A stretch of 56,042 nt of DNA. It comes from Eubacteriales bacterium. Lineage in GTDB: Bacteria; Bacillota; Clostridia; Lachnospirales; Lachnospiraceae. Below the pieces are notes generated by a model. It was not told the DNA's origin and made no database searches. It worked only from the letters and a program-made list of their open reading frames with translations. The stretch's first letter is position 1. Each line of letters opens with the position of its first letter. The DNA is taken from positions 3,364 through 59,405 of the forward strand of contig JAUNJF010000022.1 in assembly GCA_030533405.1 (NCBI GenBank). The letters are read 5' to 3'. Both the position numbers and the translations under genes were made by a program. Positions 1 to 9,349 of this stretch are shown here, one piece after another.

Positions 1-2
1 AA

Positions 3-1046
3 AATATTGCAATCAATAACAACGTTGTAGAAAACTGCGATATCGGTATCGAGGTTGCAAGTGAACATTATGGAAGATCCACAGAGTCCATTACCGTAAA
101 TAATAATCTTGTTTACAAATGTGATGAAGAAGGTGGTATTTCTCTTGGCGGATATGATGCAGATGCTGGTTCATCAAAAAACATCAAAATATATAACAAC
201 ACTGTTTATAACACTGGAAAAGCTCCTATTGTCATTCAAAGAGCAAACGATAAAACCAATGAGATTTACAAAAATATTCTTGTTGCAACAAATGATGCAA
301 AAGCACTCTACTTACCTACCGAGGACGCTGAAACAAAAAATGTGGAATATAAAGCGAATCAGATTTATGACAACATCATCAGTCCTAAAACTACATTTGC
401 TGATTTTAAGAACAATATTTATACAACTGTTACATTGAGTGGCTATAATGAGAAAAATAGAACCATCACAGCGAAATCCTCAACAGATTTAACTGGTTAT
501 GGATTTACAAATACTCCTGTAGCAAACGAGCCAACAGTGGAAGTTGCAACGACCGAAGCAACAACAGAAAAACTTACAACGGACGCACTAACAACAGAAG
601 CTCCAGCTGTTTCTGAACATTGCAATATTGTTGTGGATGGTAAAAATACCGATTGGAAGGACTATGCATCCTTAGCTTCTTCCGGTAACATCAAATCTAT
701 CAAATCTGATAGTGACGATGATTTTGTTTACTTCTGTATCGACGTGAAAAAGTTTGATACTAATTATCAATTTTTCATCAACACAGATCACAATAAAAAA
801 ACTGGTTATTCCAACGCAGGATATGATTATATGATTGAAAATAATACTCTTTACAAAAGTACTGGTTCTGGTTGGAGCTGGAAAAAGGCAGATGCATCTG
901 CATTAAAGCTTACTAAGAAAACTACTGTTTTGGAATTAAGCTTAGATTTAAACAAGGTTAGTTTTGATGACTCATATGCATTCAAATTTAGTATTTTAAA
1001 TAGCAAATATGCTGAGAAATATTCTGCTACAGGTGTGGCTGAATAA
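3..1046 (+). CDS. Right-handed beta-helix surface protein, 3' part only
   Basis: The reading frame is open from the first complete codon of the window to TAA at 1044-1046, so the start and signal peptide lie outside. Residues 1 to about 160 carry N-rich repeats such as NNNVVENC, NNLVYKC and IYNNTVYNTG, typical of right-handed parallel beta-helix (pectate-lyase-like) proteins that bind or cleave polysaccharides. A Thr/Glu-rich linker (VEVATTEATTEK region) follows. The last ~145 residues (from CNIVVDGKNTDW) resemble a secreted beta-sandwich, carbohydrate-binding type module. Catalytic residues cannot be judged from this fragment. Inference: a secreted or wall-associated polysaccharide-active protein. 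A strong terminator follows 27 bp downstream. Confidence 0.8.
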   Translation, partial: NIAINNNVVENCDIGIEVASEHYGRSTESITVNNNLVYKCDEEGGISLGGYDADAGSSKNIKIYNNTVYNTGKAPIVIQRANDKTNEIYKNILVATNDAKALYLPTEDAETKNVEYKANQIYDNIISPKTTFADFKNNIYTTVTLSGYNEKNRTITAKSSTDLTGYGFTNTPVANEPTVEVATTEATTEKLTTDALTTEAPAVSEHCNIVVDGKNTDWKDYASLASSGNIKSIKSDSDDDFVYFCIDVKKFDTNYQFFINTDHNKKTGYSNAGYDYMIENNTLYKSTGSGWSWKKADASALKLTKKTTVLELSLDLNKVSFDDSYAFKFSILNSKYAEKYSATGVAE

Positions 1047-1072
1047 CAAAAAAATATGTTCTTTCCAAAGTT

Positions 1073-1112
1073 AAAAAGGTACCCTGTGAAATTTCACAGG
1101 GTACCCTTTTTT
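1073..1112. terminator. Bidirectional intrinsic terminator between convergent genes
   Basis: A perfect 28-base inverted repeat at 1078-1105 (arms GGTACCCTGTGAAA and TTTCACAGGGTACC) is flanked by five A at 1073-1077 and by CTTTTTT at 1106-1112. It can therefore end transcription from both strands. It lies between the plus-strand beta-helix gene and the minus-strand histidine kinase and touches the kinase stop codon. Confidence 0.93.
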
Positions 1113-2487
1113 ACATTGGTATCATAATCTCCATACTAAATTGACTCATTCCATCCTCAGACAAATTTGCCTGCAAATGCACCTCCCCATCATACTTTGC
1201 ACTTGCCTCTTTGATATTGATCATTCCAAATCCATGACGTTCACGATTCTTTTTAGTTGTTGGTAACATATCGTCTTGAATCTTTAACAACTGCGCTGTC
1301 GGATTCGTCTCACAAATAAACAGATAATGATTGCTTTTTCGAATTGACAAACGAATCCATTGTTTTTTCTTTTCTAACTGCTCTACCGCCTCAATTGCAT
1401 TGTCTAACATATTTGCAAAAATAGTACAGATATCTAACGCCGACATCTCCATGCCAAACATATCACCTTCCACCGTCATCGAAATGCCTTTTCCCTGCGC
1501 CAACTTTTTCTTTTCGGATAAAATCGCATCTGCAATCTCATTTCCTACATGTACGCTATGCTCTGCCTGCTCCAAATGCTCTCCTAAATCCTCTAAGTAG
1601 GTACCCATTTCTGCATATTTTTCATTCTGATACAAATTTTGCAGACAATAAATGTGATTCTTCATATCATGCTTGATTTTACGAATCTCACGATTGGATT
1701 TCATCAAACTTTCATAGTGCGTTTTCTGCGTTTCCAAATAATACTCCTGAATCGCACTCTTCTTGTTAAAATAATCCGCCTCAGACTCCCGAATCACAAC
1801 AAGGATAAATAAAATAATAAAGATAAAAATGATTCCAATCAATGTTACCGTCATTGCCTCTTCCTGTATTTGCCTTGGAAACACCAAACGGTAATTCATA
1901 ATCGTCTGAACTTCGGAATAATTTTCGACGTCAAAAAAGCTCATCAGCATATCAACAAACATACATAAAATTTGCGTTGCGATAATCAGCAAGAAACGCA
2001 TTGGCTCTCTTCGTTTTCGAAACGAAAGCCAGGAAATCCCATATATAAAAAGAATGGATAACAACAATTGCGCGATTGGTAACAGAAAAAAATAAGGAAA
2101 TGATAACATTTGAGGAAGCTTGAATAAAGTAACCATACATGAAAAAACTTCCATAATACAAACCGAAAATTCCGTTGCAAAAAGTGTCACCAAAATACGT
2201 TTCACCGGCCCAACACCAATCATCTGTCGATACCAGTAAATGATACCAAACAATACAATCAGTCCATTGGTTATCCCTACCTCTTGATGATTCTTTTGTG
2301 CAATATAGTAAAGAATCAGATTTCCCACAGCATATATAGTTGCAACACTTCCCAATAGCACGTTTCGATTTTTAGACGGTTTTACAGGATATCCATAAAA
2401 CATCGTCACAATAAACATTGTAGTCAGCAACCAAAACAGTCCATCTACAAAATATAAAATTCCCCGAACAATCATGTGTTCTAACAT
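1111..2487 (-). CDS. AgrC-like membrane sensor histidine kinase (GHKL type)
   Basis: This is a membrane sensor kinase of the peptide-quorum (AgrC/GHKL) class, 458 residues. Residues 1 to about 235 hold six or more hydrophobic segments. A linker leads to the phospho-acceptor box IRKIKHDMKNH (His273), followed by the ATP-binding domain with N-box NMLDNAIEAVE near 357-368 and a glycine motif HGFGMINI. Such kinases autophosphorylate and pass the phosphate to a LytTR regulator, here encoded 11 bp upstream in the same direction. AGGAGG stands 6 nt before ATG. The neighbours suggest that it senses a peptide or envelope stress handled by the ABC exporter upstream. The ligand is unknown. Confidence 0.9.
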   Translation of the reverse strand: MLEHMIVRGILYFVDGLFWLLTTMFIVTMFYGYPVKPSKNRNVLLGSVATIYAVGNLILYYIAQKNHQEVGITNGLIVLFGIIYWYRQMIGVGPVKRILVTLFATEFSVCIMEVFSCMVTLFKLPQMLSFPYFFLLPIAQLLLSILFIYGISWLSFRKRREPMRFLLIIATQILCMFVDMLMSFFDVENYSEVQTIMNYRLVFPRQIQEEAMTVTLIGIIFIFIILFILVVIRESEADYFNKKSAIQEYYLETQKTHYESLMKSNREIRKIKHDMKNHIYCLQNLYQNEKYAEMGTYLEDLGEHLEQAEHSVHVGNEIADAILSEKKKLAQGKGISMTVEGDMFGMEMSALDICTIFANMLDNAIEAVEQLEKKKQWIRLSIRKSNHYLFICETNPTAQLLKIQDDMLPTTKKNRERHGFGMINIKEASAKYDGEVHLQANLSEDGMSQFSMEIMIPM

Positions 2488-2498
2488 ACATGTTCCTC

Positions 2499-3215
2499 CT
2501 ATTTTGCACTATTTCTGACGTAAGCGTATAATTTCTCCTTGAATGTAGCGACATAGCCTCGACTCAGTGGAAGTGTCACATTTCCAGTTAAATAGACCTC
2601 ATTTCCGCGATGTTTTTTGACATGCTCCAAATTCACAATATACCCTCTGTGAATTCTTGCAAAATCATCTGTTAAATCAGATAACTCCTGTTCCAAATCT
2701 GAGAGTTTTTTTCGAATCGTATATTCTTCGTCCTTTAGAACAATAGAAACTGAATTGTTCATCGCTTCCACATAACGAATATCATTTAAAAACAAAATAA
2801 CATCTTCGCCTTCATAACGAATCAGCAAACGCTTTTTTTCCCACAATGCCTCCTTTAAATCCTGCAGGGTTTTCTCTAATTTCCCTGGATCCATTGGCTT
2901 TGCTAAAAACCGAAATGCAGACACCTCGTAGCCATCCATTGCCAACTCTGTGTGACTGGTTAAAAAAATGATTGGTGCTTCTAATCCAGCCTTCCGAAGC
3001 TTTCCCGCTGCCGTCATCCCATCCATATGCGACATCTCTATATCTAAAAATACAGCCGAAAATGTCTCACCTTGTTCATAAGCAGCCACCAGCTCACTTC
3101 CATCCTCATAGCTCAGACACTCTACATCCAGCTTGCCAAAATAATCATAAACGGCAGTTATCATTTCGTCCCGAAATATCTTCTCATCATCACATATTGC
3201 TATCTTCAAATTCAA
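2499..3215 (-). CDS. LytTR-family response regulator (AgrA-like)
   Basis: A two-domain transcription regulator of 238 residues. The receiver domain (1 to about 118) has the acidic pair Asp9-Asp10, phospho-acceptor Asp58 in FLDIEM, Thr86 and Lys106 in FLAKP. The LytTR DNA-binding domain (about 135-235) has the usual IRYVEAMNN and ARIHRGYIVNLEHV strands. LytTR proteins bind paired direct repeats upstream of their targets; no such pair was identified here. It lies 60 bp downstream of the ABC ATPase gene and 11 bp upstream of its partner kinase, so all are probably co-transcribed. Likely role: controlling the exporter/peptidase genes in response to the kinase. Confidence 0.92.
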   Translation of the reverse strand: MNLKIAICDDEKIFRDEMITAVYDYFGKLDVECLSYEDGSELVAAYEQGETFSAVFLDIEMSHMDGMTAAGKLRKAGLEAPIIFLTSHTELAMDGYEVSAFRFLAKPMDPGKLEKTLQDLKEALWEKKRLLIRYEGEDVILFLNDIRYVEAMNNSVSIVLKDEEYTIRKKLSDLEQELSDLTDDFARIHRGYIVNLEHVKKHRGNEVYLTGNVTLPLSRGYVATFKEKLYAYVRNSAK

Positions 3216-3275
3216 CCCTCATACACCATTTATTCATACTAATTTTGTTCCCTTACAAGGGACAAAATCGTACTT

Positions 3276-3962
3276 CTATTTTATCTCATCCGAAATGATA
3301 TGTCCATTTTCAATCTGCACAATCCGGTCACTATAAGATGCACAATCCGCAGAATGTGTAACCTGCAAAATGGTAATTCCTTTTTCCCGATTCAAACGCT
3401 TAAACAAATCCATAATCTCTTTACCGGATACAGAATCCAGGTTACCAGTTGCCTCATCTGCAAGAATGATATCTGGATTGCCTAACACTGCTCTTGCCAC
3501 AGCCACACGTTGCTGTTGACCACCTGAAAGCTGGGCTGGCATTGCTTTTCGTTTTTCTGTCAGGCCCGTGATATTCAAAATCTCATCCAACGCTTCCTTT
3601 AACTCTGATTTCTTATATCCCTTCACAGTTAAAGGAAGTAAAATATTATCCTCTACATTCAGGTTTTGCACCAGATTATAAAACTGAAACACAAAACCAA
3701 TTTTATCTAAACGGAACTTCGAAAGTTCCTTTTCCTTCATGGTTGTAATCTCCTGTCCAGCCATAGAAATGCTTCCTTCAAAATCACGATCCAAACCACC
3801 AATCAAATAAAGGAGCGTAGATTTTCCACTGCCAGATGCACCCATTAACGAGACAAATTCTCCTTTTTCTACAGAAAAGGTTGCATCATTTAAAACCTGA
3901 TTTTTGTTTTCATTTTTTCCAAAACATTTATTGATTCCCTTTACATCAATCATTGTACTCAT
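3276..3962 (-). CDS. ABC transporter ATPase, MacB/LolD/BceA type
   Basis: Nucleotide-binding subunit of a lipoprotein- or peptide-type exporter. Walker A GASGSGKS, signature LSGGQQQRVAVARA, and Walker B DIILADEATGNLD are all intact. The phrase DEATGNLD is characteristic of the MacB/LolD/FtsE group, which pairs with FtsX-fold permeases such as the one encoded upstream. An ATG at 3971 overlaps the Shine-Dalgarno sequence (AAAGG), so the ATG at 3962 (MSTMIDV), 9 nt beyond that site, is the better start and gives 228 residues. The gap to the permease gene is 56 bp. In Gram-positives such pairs move antimicrobial peptides or sense them together with a two-component system. Confidence 0.93.
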   Translation of the reverse strand: MSTMIDVKGINKCFGKNENKNQVLNDATFSVEKGEFVSLMGASGSGKSTLLYLIGGLDRDFEGSISMAGQEITTMKEKELSKFRLDKIGFVFQFYNLVQNLNVEDNILLPLTVKGYKKSELKEALDEILNITGLTEKRKAMPAQLSGGQQQRVAVARAVLGNPDIILADEATGNLDSVSGKEIMDLFKRLNREKGITILQVTHSADCASYSDRIVQIENGHIISDEIK

Positions 3963-4018
3963 TTTTATCATCCTTTCTTCTATCGTTATTCCATATCTGC
4001 TTCGCAGATGAAGCCAAA

Positions 4019-6475
4019 CTATTCATACTTTAACTGGTCTGCTAAATTCATCTTTCGTAGTTTGCGTACTGGGAATAGCGCTACCATTGTGAAGGTTACC
4101 CAGAGGGCAATCACAAAAATTCCGTAAAATTCCACATGGTATACAATTGGAAACTCGACAGCCGCAATTACCAGCATACGCTTAAATGGTTCAAACGCGA
4201 TAAATGCAAGTGGAAATGCTACCAGTAACGCAATCCCGGATGCAATCATACTCTCTAAAATCAACATCCACGCAACCTTTTGTCTTGTCATAGAGGTAGA
4301 TGCCAACACTGCACATTCTCGTTTTCTACCCTCAAATCCGATGAGCTGATTACTTACCATGCCGAAAACTGTTAAACCAATACCAAACACGATTACTGCA
4401 AACAGGATTCCCCTCATTCCTTTTTTCTTATCTTGCCAATAAATCTTATACTCTTCAATCGTACGGATATCCGATAATGTTGTTTCTGAATATTTATGTA
4501 ACTGCTCAACTACCTTTTGAGGATTATCACATCGAACCAATATTTCTCCAGCCTGTTCATGATACATGTCTATGTAACGATCCATCGAAATTACAATCGA
4601 ATTTCCTACGGTGTCATACTGGTATGAATTGATAAATCCTGCCAATTTCATTTTCTTTTTCATCGGTAAAAATGACATTGCATTGAATGTAATCTCAACC
4701 TCATCACCTACCTGAATCTGCCATTTTTTCGCAAGCCCCTTATCCATTAGCATAGAATCCGAATCCAACTGTGTTGGACAATTTTCAATGGCAGTTAACA
4801 GACGATATCCCCCATCATTTAGTGCAAAGATATTTGCATCCTGCTTTTGATCATTTATCAAAACTGACGTCGAAAGATTATAGATTGTTTCCGTCTCCGT
4901 AACGCCATCCAAATCCTTTATATACGCAAACTGCGCAACATCTTCGTTATCATTCACATTGGATATCACATCACAGTCATATGTTTTTAAATCATAGACA
5001 CCATCCAGTATTGATACAAAAATGAAAATAATCAGCGCAAGTGTAGAAGCAGTAACACATAATACCATACTTCCCACCGTACTTTTTTTCGAACAACTTT
5101 CCACAGCTGCCATATGCGCAATCGGCATATTCCAATGCGCAAACAGCTTTGCTAAACAGTTTGCAATCAAACGAAGCAGCAGCGGGAACAATAATGCCAC
5201 AGCAACCATAATCATTGCAAAACAAACAACCTGTGCAATCCCATTTTCAACAAAGAAATTCGTAACAACTGCAACAATTACACAAATGATTCCAACTCCG
5301 ACTGTCGACTTACGAAACTGATACGCAGTATCTTTATTGTCAAAAATGATATCTCGAATCGCCATTTTGGATGTTTTCAAAATCTCCTTTAGTGGACAGA
5401 TACACATTACCAACACACCAATCACAATACATCCAACAACAGCCAAGGGACTTAACGGCGTCAATATCGTATCAAGCTCTAAATTTCCAGCACTATCAAC
5501 CTCAAAAATTCCATAGAAAATCGGTGTTCTTGCAAGCAAATATAAAACAACACCTAGCAAACCACCAATAAATCCATACAAACCTGTTTCAATCAGCAAA
5601 ATTCTTGTTGTAAATGAAGATGACAGTCCCAAACTTCTGAAGGTTCCCACAACAGCAATTCGCTCACATACAATTCGACTCGATACCGAAATTGCCACAA
5701 AAATAACAAGAAAGAAACAAACCAAAAAGATTAGGAAGAATAAAGCACTTAACTCCATCATCATTTCTTTATTCTCTTCTGAATCCACAAGCAACTGCAC
5801 GGTTGCGTTATATGCAATCTCCTTAAGCTCCTCACTGGCAGCTTTTGCCTCACTATCATTAAGCACATCTACATAAATACTTTTCGCTCTGCACTGTTCC
5901 ACAAGCTTCGCATAGTCATCCATGCTCACATATACATTACATTTACCATTTGCATTTCCGTAATTTTCCAGAATTACTACGACTGTAAATTCCTGCTGTT
6001 CTTCATATAAATCCGAAAGGGAAATCACATCACCAACCTTCCAGTTTTCGCGTGCTGCCATTGTTTTTGTAATCGCAGCTTCCCTGTTTCCAAGCGTTAA
6101 CACATTTTTCATCAAACGCATTTTATAGGCTTTCTCATAATCCATAGAAACAACCGAAAAATCTCTCTTTTGAAAGAATGTATAAAAACCCTCTGGAATC
6201 ATCGTTGTTCCATCTGTTTTTTCGTAAACCAGTAACTGTTCATTCTCATACGGAATATCAAATTCCTTTGTCACACCAACGGAGTCATGCATCATGATAT
6301 CCGAACTGCCTGTAATCTGTGTCAGCATGGTTTTCACCATTGGTTCCATACTTCCGATAATATCAAAGCTAAGAAGTGCCACAAAACTGCATGCACAAAT
6401 GCAGACAACCAGTAATATGGTACGAAATGGCTTTGCAAACATGTTTTTCAACAAATATTTTCCTATAATTGACAT
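4019..6475 (-). CDS. FtsX/MacB-type ABC permease, duplicated core
   Basis: Membrane subunit of the exporter, 818 residues. An N-terminal membrane anchor (about 15-40) is followed by an extracellular MacB-PCD-like domain, then three membrane segments (about 240-360), another helix pair near 395-440, a second anchor near 470-495, a second extracellular domain and three C-terminal helices. This is the two-FtsX-domain arrangement of LolCE- or YtrF-like permeases. AGGAGG lies just before ATG. The ATPase gene follows. Substrate is unknown; the adjacent LytTR/GHKL pair and the upstream metallopeptidase suggest a peptide or envelope role (inference). Confidence 0.9.
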   Translation of the reverse strand: MSIIGKYLLKNMFAKPFRTILLVVCICACSFVALLSFDIIGSMEPMVKTMLTQITGSSDIMMHDSVGVTKEFDIPYENEQLLVYEKTDGTTMIPEGFYTFFQKRDFSVVSMDYEKAYKMRLMKNVLTLGNREAAITKTMAARENWKVGDVISLSDLYEEQQEFTVVVILENYGNANGKCNVYVSMDDYAKLVEQCRAKSIYVDVLNDSEAKAASEELKEIAYNATVQLLVDSEENKEMMMELSALFFLIFLVCFFLVIFVAISVSSRIVCERIAVVGTFRSLGLSSSFTTRILLIETGLYGFIGGLLGVVLYLLARTPIFYGIFEVDSAGNLELDTILTPLSPLAVVGCIVIGVLVMCICPLKEILKTSKMAIRDIIFDNKDTAYQFRKSTVGVGIICVIVAVVTNFFVENGIAQVVCFAMIMVAVALLFPLLLRLIANCLAKLFAHWNMPIAHMAAVESCSKKSTVGSMVLCVTASTLALIIFIFVSILDGVYDLKTYDCDVISNVNDNEDVAQFAYIKDLDGVTETETIYNLSTSVLINDQKQDANIFALNDGGYRLLTAIENCPTQLDSDSMLMDKGLAKKWQIQVGDEVEITFNAMSFLPMKKKMKLAGFINSYQYDTVGNSIVISMDRYIDMYHEQAGEILVRCDNPQKVVEQLHKYSETTLSDIRTIEEYKIYWQDKKKGMRGILFAVIVFGIGLTVFGMVSNQLIGFEGRKRECAVLASTSMTRQKVAWMLILESMIASGIALLVAFPLAFIAFEPFKRMLVIAAVEFPIVYHVEFYGIFVIALWVTFTMVALFPVRKLRKMNLADQLKYE

Positions 6476-6489
6476 TTTTTCCTCCTAAT

Positions 6490-6608
6490 TATGAAACTTC
6501 GTTTCATAGGCAATTTAAGGTAGGTCACAAGGTATCCTCCCACTTCGTGGGCGCCCTCCTTGCGACAATTCGTAAAATTGCATTCCAAGTATGAAACTTC
6601 GTTTCATA
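6490..6608 (-). repeat. Structured intergenic repeat, copy A
   Basis: Three stem-loops lie between the peptidase and permease genes. TATGAAAC-TTC-GTTTCATA occurs at 6490-6508 and again at 6590-6608. Between them an extended hairpin has outer arms 6524-6532 and 6558-6566 (9 bp with one G-U on the minus-strand RNA) and an inner stem CCCAC-TTC-GTGGG at 6539-6551. The same architecture recurs at 29590-29673. On the minus-strand transcript all loops are GAA. It sits inside a probable operon, so it may be an RNA processing or stability element, or a small palindromic mobile repeat. Confidence 0.75.
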
Positions 6609-6615
6609 GGCAATT

Positions 6616-8640
6616 TTACTCCCATCTACTAACTCTTTGTTCGGGTGCTACATACATGCCGTCCCCTGGTTTCACATCATATATTTCATAAAACTCTTTG
6701 ATCGACGAAAGAACGGCATTGACACGAACCACATCCGGACTATGCTCGTCATTTTGAAGCAAGTCAAGCGCCATTCCACTTTCTTCCAATGTACACCAAA
6801 TTCTTGCATAATTTTCTATTGCTTTTTTCTGACTCTCTTTGTCATTACGAAAGACATTCATCACGCTCTCTACCGCACCAATATCTGCATAATTTTCTCC
6901 ACTTGTTTTTGCACCATTGACATGATAAATGTCCATAATCGTCATACCCGAGTAATAGTTTTCCATTTGCTGCAAACGAGTCTTTAACAACGCTTGATCC
7001 TCCTGACAAATTTTCTCTGGCGCATACTTTCCATTTTCATCAAACACGATACAGTTTGAATCAAATGCATGCCCCATTTCGTGTCCCATCACCACACCAA
7101 GGCCTCCCATATTCGAAGCATAATCTGCATGTACATCGAAATAAGGTGCATGCATAATCGCAACGGTAATCGTAAATGTATTACACGGACTGTATGCTGC
7201 ATTTACTTCCATCGACAACATGTTATTCTGTGTCTTATCAATTGGTTTTCCAAGTATTTCCATATCCCTTTGTACTTCACGTTTTTTTACATTTACCATT
7301 GTTTCAAATGCATCTTTTCCAATCACATTTGCATCTTCTTTTCGAATTTCATGCGGTGTTCCCGTTCCCGCCACAAAATGCATATTATGTAGTTTTGCAA
7401 GAAGTTGCTTTCTTGTTTCCTTTGTCAGCCAGTCTGCATTTGTAATCAGGTCATCATAACTATCCACGATATCGCAAAACATTTTCTGAATCACCTGATC
7501 CATTTCCTCTGTGTAGTAATACTTTACATACAGGTCACTAACCTCATCATGGAAAAGATTTGCCACCATATAGGCTGCCTCTTGATCGTAGTCCTTTTTC
7601 TTCGTTCCACCTGCATCCAAAAATGGATAATCTTCCTTCAAGTAATCCTTATATGCAAACAATAAATCCCCCAGCATATACAATTTTAGATTGTCCAAGT
7701 TCTCTTCCTGAAAGCTTTTGCTCAAAAATGCAAGTTGTTCCTCATCCTGTATGAGCCACGCACCATACGGATTATCAATGTCATAAATTGCTTCAACATC
7801 CTCAATTTTCATACCTTCTAAAATCGAATTCAAATCCTCATTTTTTACTTCTCGAATTGTCGCAAGCGGACTTACCGCTTCCTGTATTGAAAAATCTGTA
7901 TCACAGGATAAATCAATCATAAAATATACAAATGCTTTCGCCTGTTTTGCCGCTTCCTTTGGCGCTACCCCCGTTGTCACCAGTGCCTCTGTCATATAAG
8001 CAAGCAGCTGTTTACGCACATCATCCTTTTTATAAATGTCCTCAAGCTTAACTCCACAATACTCTGTTTGCTGATCTAAAAACAAAGCATGATTGGTTCC
8101 ATCCAAATAGTTATCATTAACCGATATATTCCAGTATGATGTGATTCCTCGCTGTCTTAGCTGCGAGAAATTATTCTTGATTTCATCCATATTTTTTGCA
8201 TCCATAATCTGTTTTGCAAGTTGTAAATATGTATCCTTTGCCGAACTTTCTTTGTTCTCCAAATACGTCTTAATCTGTTCGTAAGCATCCTTTATAATCT
8301 GTTCATCACTTCCAAGTACAAATGCTTCCTTGCTATTGACAATTTCCTGAATCATCACATAAATTTCTTCTTCCACCTGATTCTGAATATCCTTCGCTGC
8401 GCCTAGCATCTGATCTGTGTAATGCAACGCATAGGTACTTAATTTTTCTTTGTTCATATATCCATAAAAATCATCCTGTGCCCGAATTGCTTCTTCTTTT
8501 GACGCTTCCACATCTGACTCCTGCGTACTTTCCTGATTTGAATTTGCTACTCGTTCTTCCTTTTGCACACCACAGCCTGACATTCCAATCACCAGACTCA
8601 GTGCAAGACAGACTGATCGTATTCTCTTTTTATGTCTCAT
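6616..8640 (-). CDS. M13 (neprilysin/PepO-family) metallopeptidase lipoprotein
   Basis: A zinc endopeptidase of the M13 family, 674 residues, anchored outside the membrane: the signal peptide ends in lipobox MSGC with Cys23. Zinc ligands are His520 and His524 in HEMGH and the downstream glutamate in GENYADIG (Glu582, Asp586). The substrate-binding motif NAAYSP lies at 480-485, and the protein ends near the usual C-terminal Trp (SRWE). Length matches PepO/neprilysin relatives. M13 enzymes cleave oligopeptides. It is the first gene of a same-strand group with the FtsX-type exporter and the LytTR system, so it may trim a signal or antimicrobial peptide (inference). The start is supported by GGGAGAG 7 nt upstream. 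Confidence 0.93.
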   Translation of the reverse strand: MRHKKRIRSVCLALSLVIGMSGCGVQKEERVANSNQESTQESDVEASKEEAIRAQDDFYGYMNKEKLSTYALHYTDQMLGAAKDIQNQVEEEIYVMIQEIVNSKEAFVLGSDEQIIKDAYEQIKTYLENKESSAKDTYLQLAKQIMDAKNMDEIKNNFSQLRQRGITSYWNISVNDNYLDGTNHALFLDQQTEYCGVKLEDIYKKDDVRKQLLAYMTEALVTTGVAPKEAAKQAKAFVYFMIDLSCDTDFSIQEAVSPLATIREVKNEDLNSILEGMKIEDVEAIYDIDNPYGAWLIQDEEQLAFLSKSFQEENLDNLKLYMLGDLLFAYKDYLKEDYPFLDAGGTKKKDYDQEAAYMVANLFHDEVSDLYVKYYYTEEMDQVIQKMFCDIVDSYDDLITNADWLTKETRKQLLAKLHNMHFVAGTGTPHEIRKEDANVIGKDAFETMVNVKKREVQRDMEILGKPIDKTQNNMLSMEVNAAYSPCNTFTITVAIMHAPYFDVHADYASNMGGLGVVMGHEMGHAFDSNCIVFDENGKYAPEKICQEDQALLKTRLQQMENYYSGMTIMDIYHVNGAKTSGENYADIGAVESVMNVFRNDKESQKKAIENYARIWCTLEESGMALDLLQNDEHSPDVVRVNAVLSSIKEFYEIYDVKPGDGMYVAPEQRVSRWE

Positions 8641-8681
8641 GTTTGACTCTCCCTTACTTACTTTTAATTTCCATTTTGCTC

Positions 8682-8711
8682 ATTGTATACAAAAAAAAAT
8701 CACCACATCAA
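8682..8711 (-). promoter_or_regulatory. Candidate sigma-A promoter for the peptidase gene
   Basis: On the minus strand, TTGATG (8711-8706) and TACAAT (8687-8682) are separated by 18 bp, and the peptidase ATG lies about 42 bp further on. The -35 box falls inside the terminator of the preceding gene. The match to consensus is moderate. Confidence 0.4.
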
Positions 8712-8723
8712 AAAATGTGGTGA
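8691..8723 (-). terminator. Intrinsic terminator after the YaiI/YqxD gene
   Basis: On the minus strand a 9-bp stem (TCACCACAT / ATGTGGTGA, 8723-8700, loop of 6) is followed by nine T (8699-8691). It ends the transcript of the 8798-9259 gene 75 bp after its stop codon. Confidence 0.9.
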
Positions 8724-8797
8724 CTTGCATCTATTTTGTGGTGAATGACATATTCTATTTTAGTACCTTTCGTATTTGTTGCTCTGTGGCAATCGGA

Positions 8798-9259
8798 TTA
8801 CTTTTTCACTTCCTCTTTTGCCTTCTCCACTAATTGAATCAATGATGTTTCAAATCGTTCATCATCCTCTTCGGTTCGCTTTGATGGTCCTTTTAAATGC
8901 TTTTTACCACGTTTTTCACTACGTGCCTTCTTTGCCATATGACGTTCCATCAACATCTGGTCAATATTATCATTGGTATACCATTTCCCACTTTGATGAA
9001 TTGCATAAGCACCTTTCCCCAGCGCCATAGCAGCCACTCCATAATCCTGCGAAACCACAATATCCTTTGCACGACAAATATTAATCAATGCATAATCCAC
9101 TGCATCCGCGCCTGCACCAATCACCTTCACATCCGAATAGTCAGACTGCAATACATGATTGGTATCACACAAAAGCGTGCACGGAATCTGATATTGCTTT
9201 GCTATTTTTTCAACAATCCTTACCACTGGGCATGCATCTGCATCCACCAAAATCTGCAT
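8798..9259 (-). CDS. YaiI/YqxD family protein (DUF188)
   Basis: A 153-residue cytoplasmic protein of the conserved YaiI/YqxD (DUF188) family, recognised by the N-terminal MQILVDADACPVV motif, the internal GADAVDYALI and VVSQDYGVAAMAL motifs and a basic C-terminal region (KKARSEKRGKKH). The fold is PIN/NYN-nuclease-like and the acidic residues Asp6 and Asp8 are kept, but the biochemical role of the family is not established. GGAGG lies 10 nt before ATG. It has its own terminator, so it is probably a single-gene unit. Confidence 0.93.
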   Translation of the reverse strand: MQILVDADACPVVRIVEKIAKQYQIPCTLLCDTNHVLQSDYSDVKVIGAGADAVDYALINICRAKDIVVSQDYGVAAMALGKGAYAIHQSGKWYTNDNIDQMLMERHMAKKARSEKRGKKHLKGPSKRTEEDDERFETSLIQLVEKAKEEVKK

Positions 9260-9349
9260 CGATCATATGCCTCCTTTTTATCAAATTCACATTTTTAGAT
9301 AATTGTTTATATTGAACAACCATAATCTACATAATTGTGAGTTTCGCAA

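Noticed and set aside
109-438. Plus-strand frame over the beta-helix gene
   Set aside because: It is a different frame from the beta-helix frame, which is open from the window edge and carries the repeat pattern.
8776-9315. Plus-strand open frames over the YaiI/YqxD gene
   Set aside because: They are antisense shadows of a well-recognised gene, His/Cys-rich with no ribosome sites, as is true for most plus-strand frames in the window.
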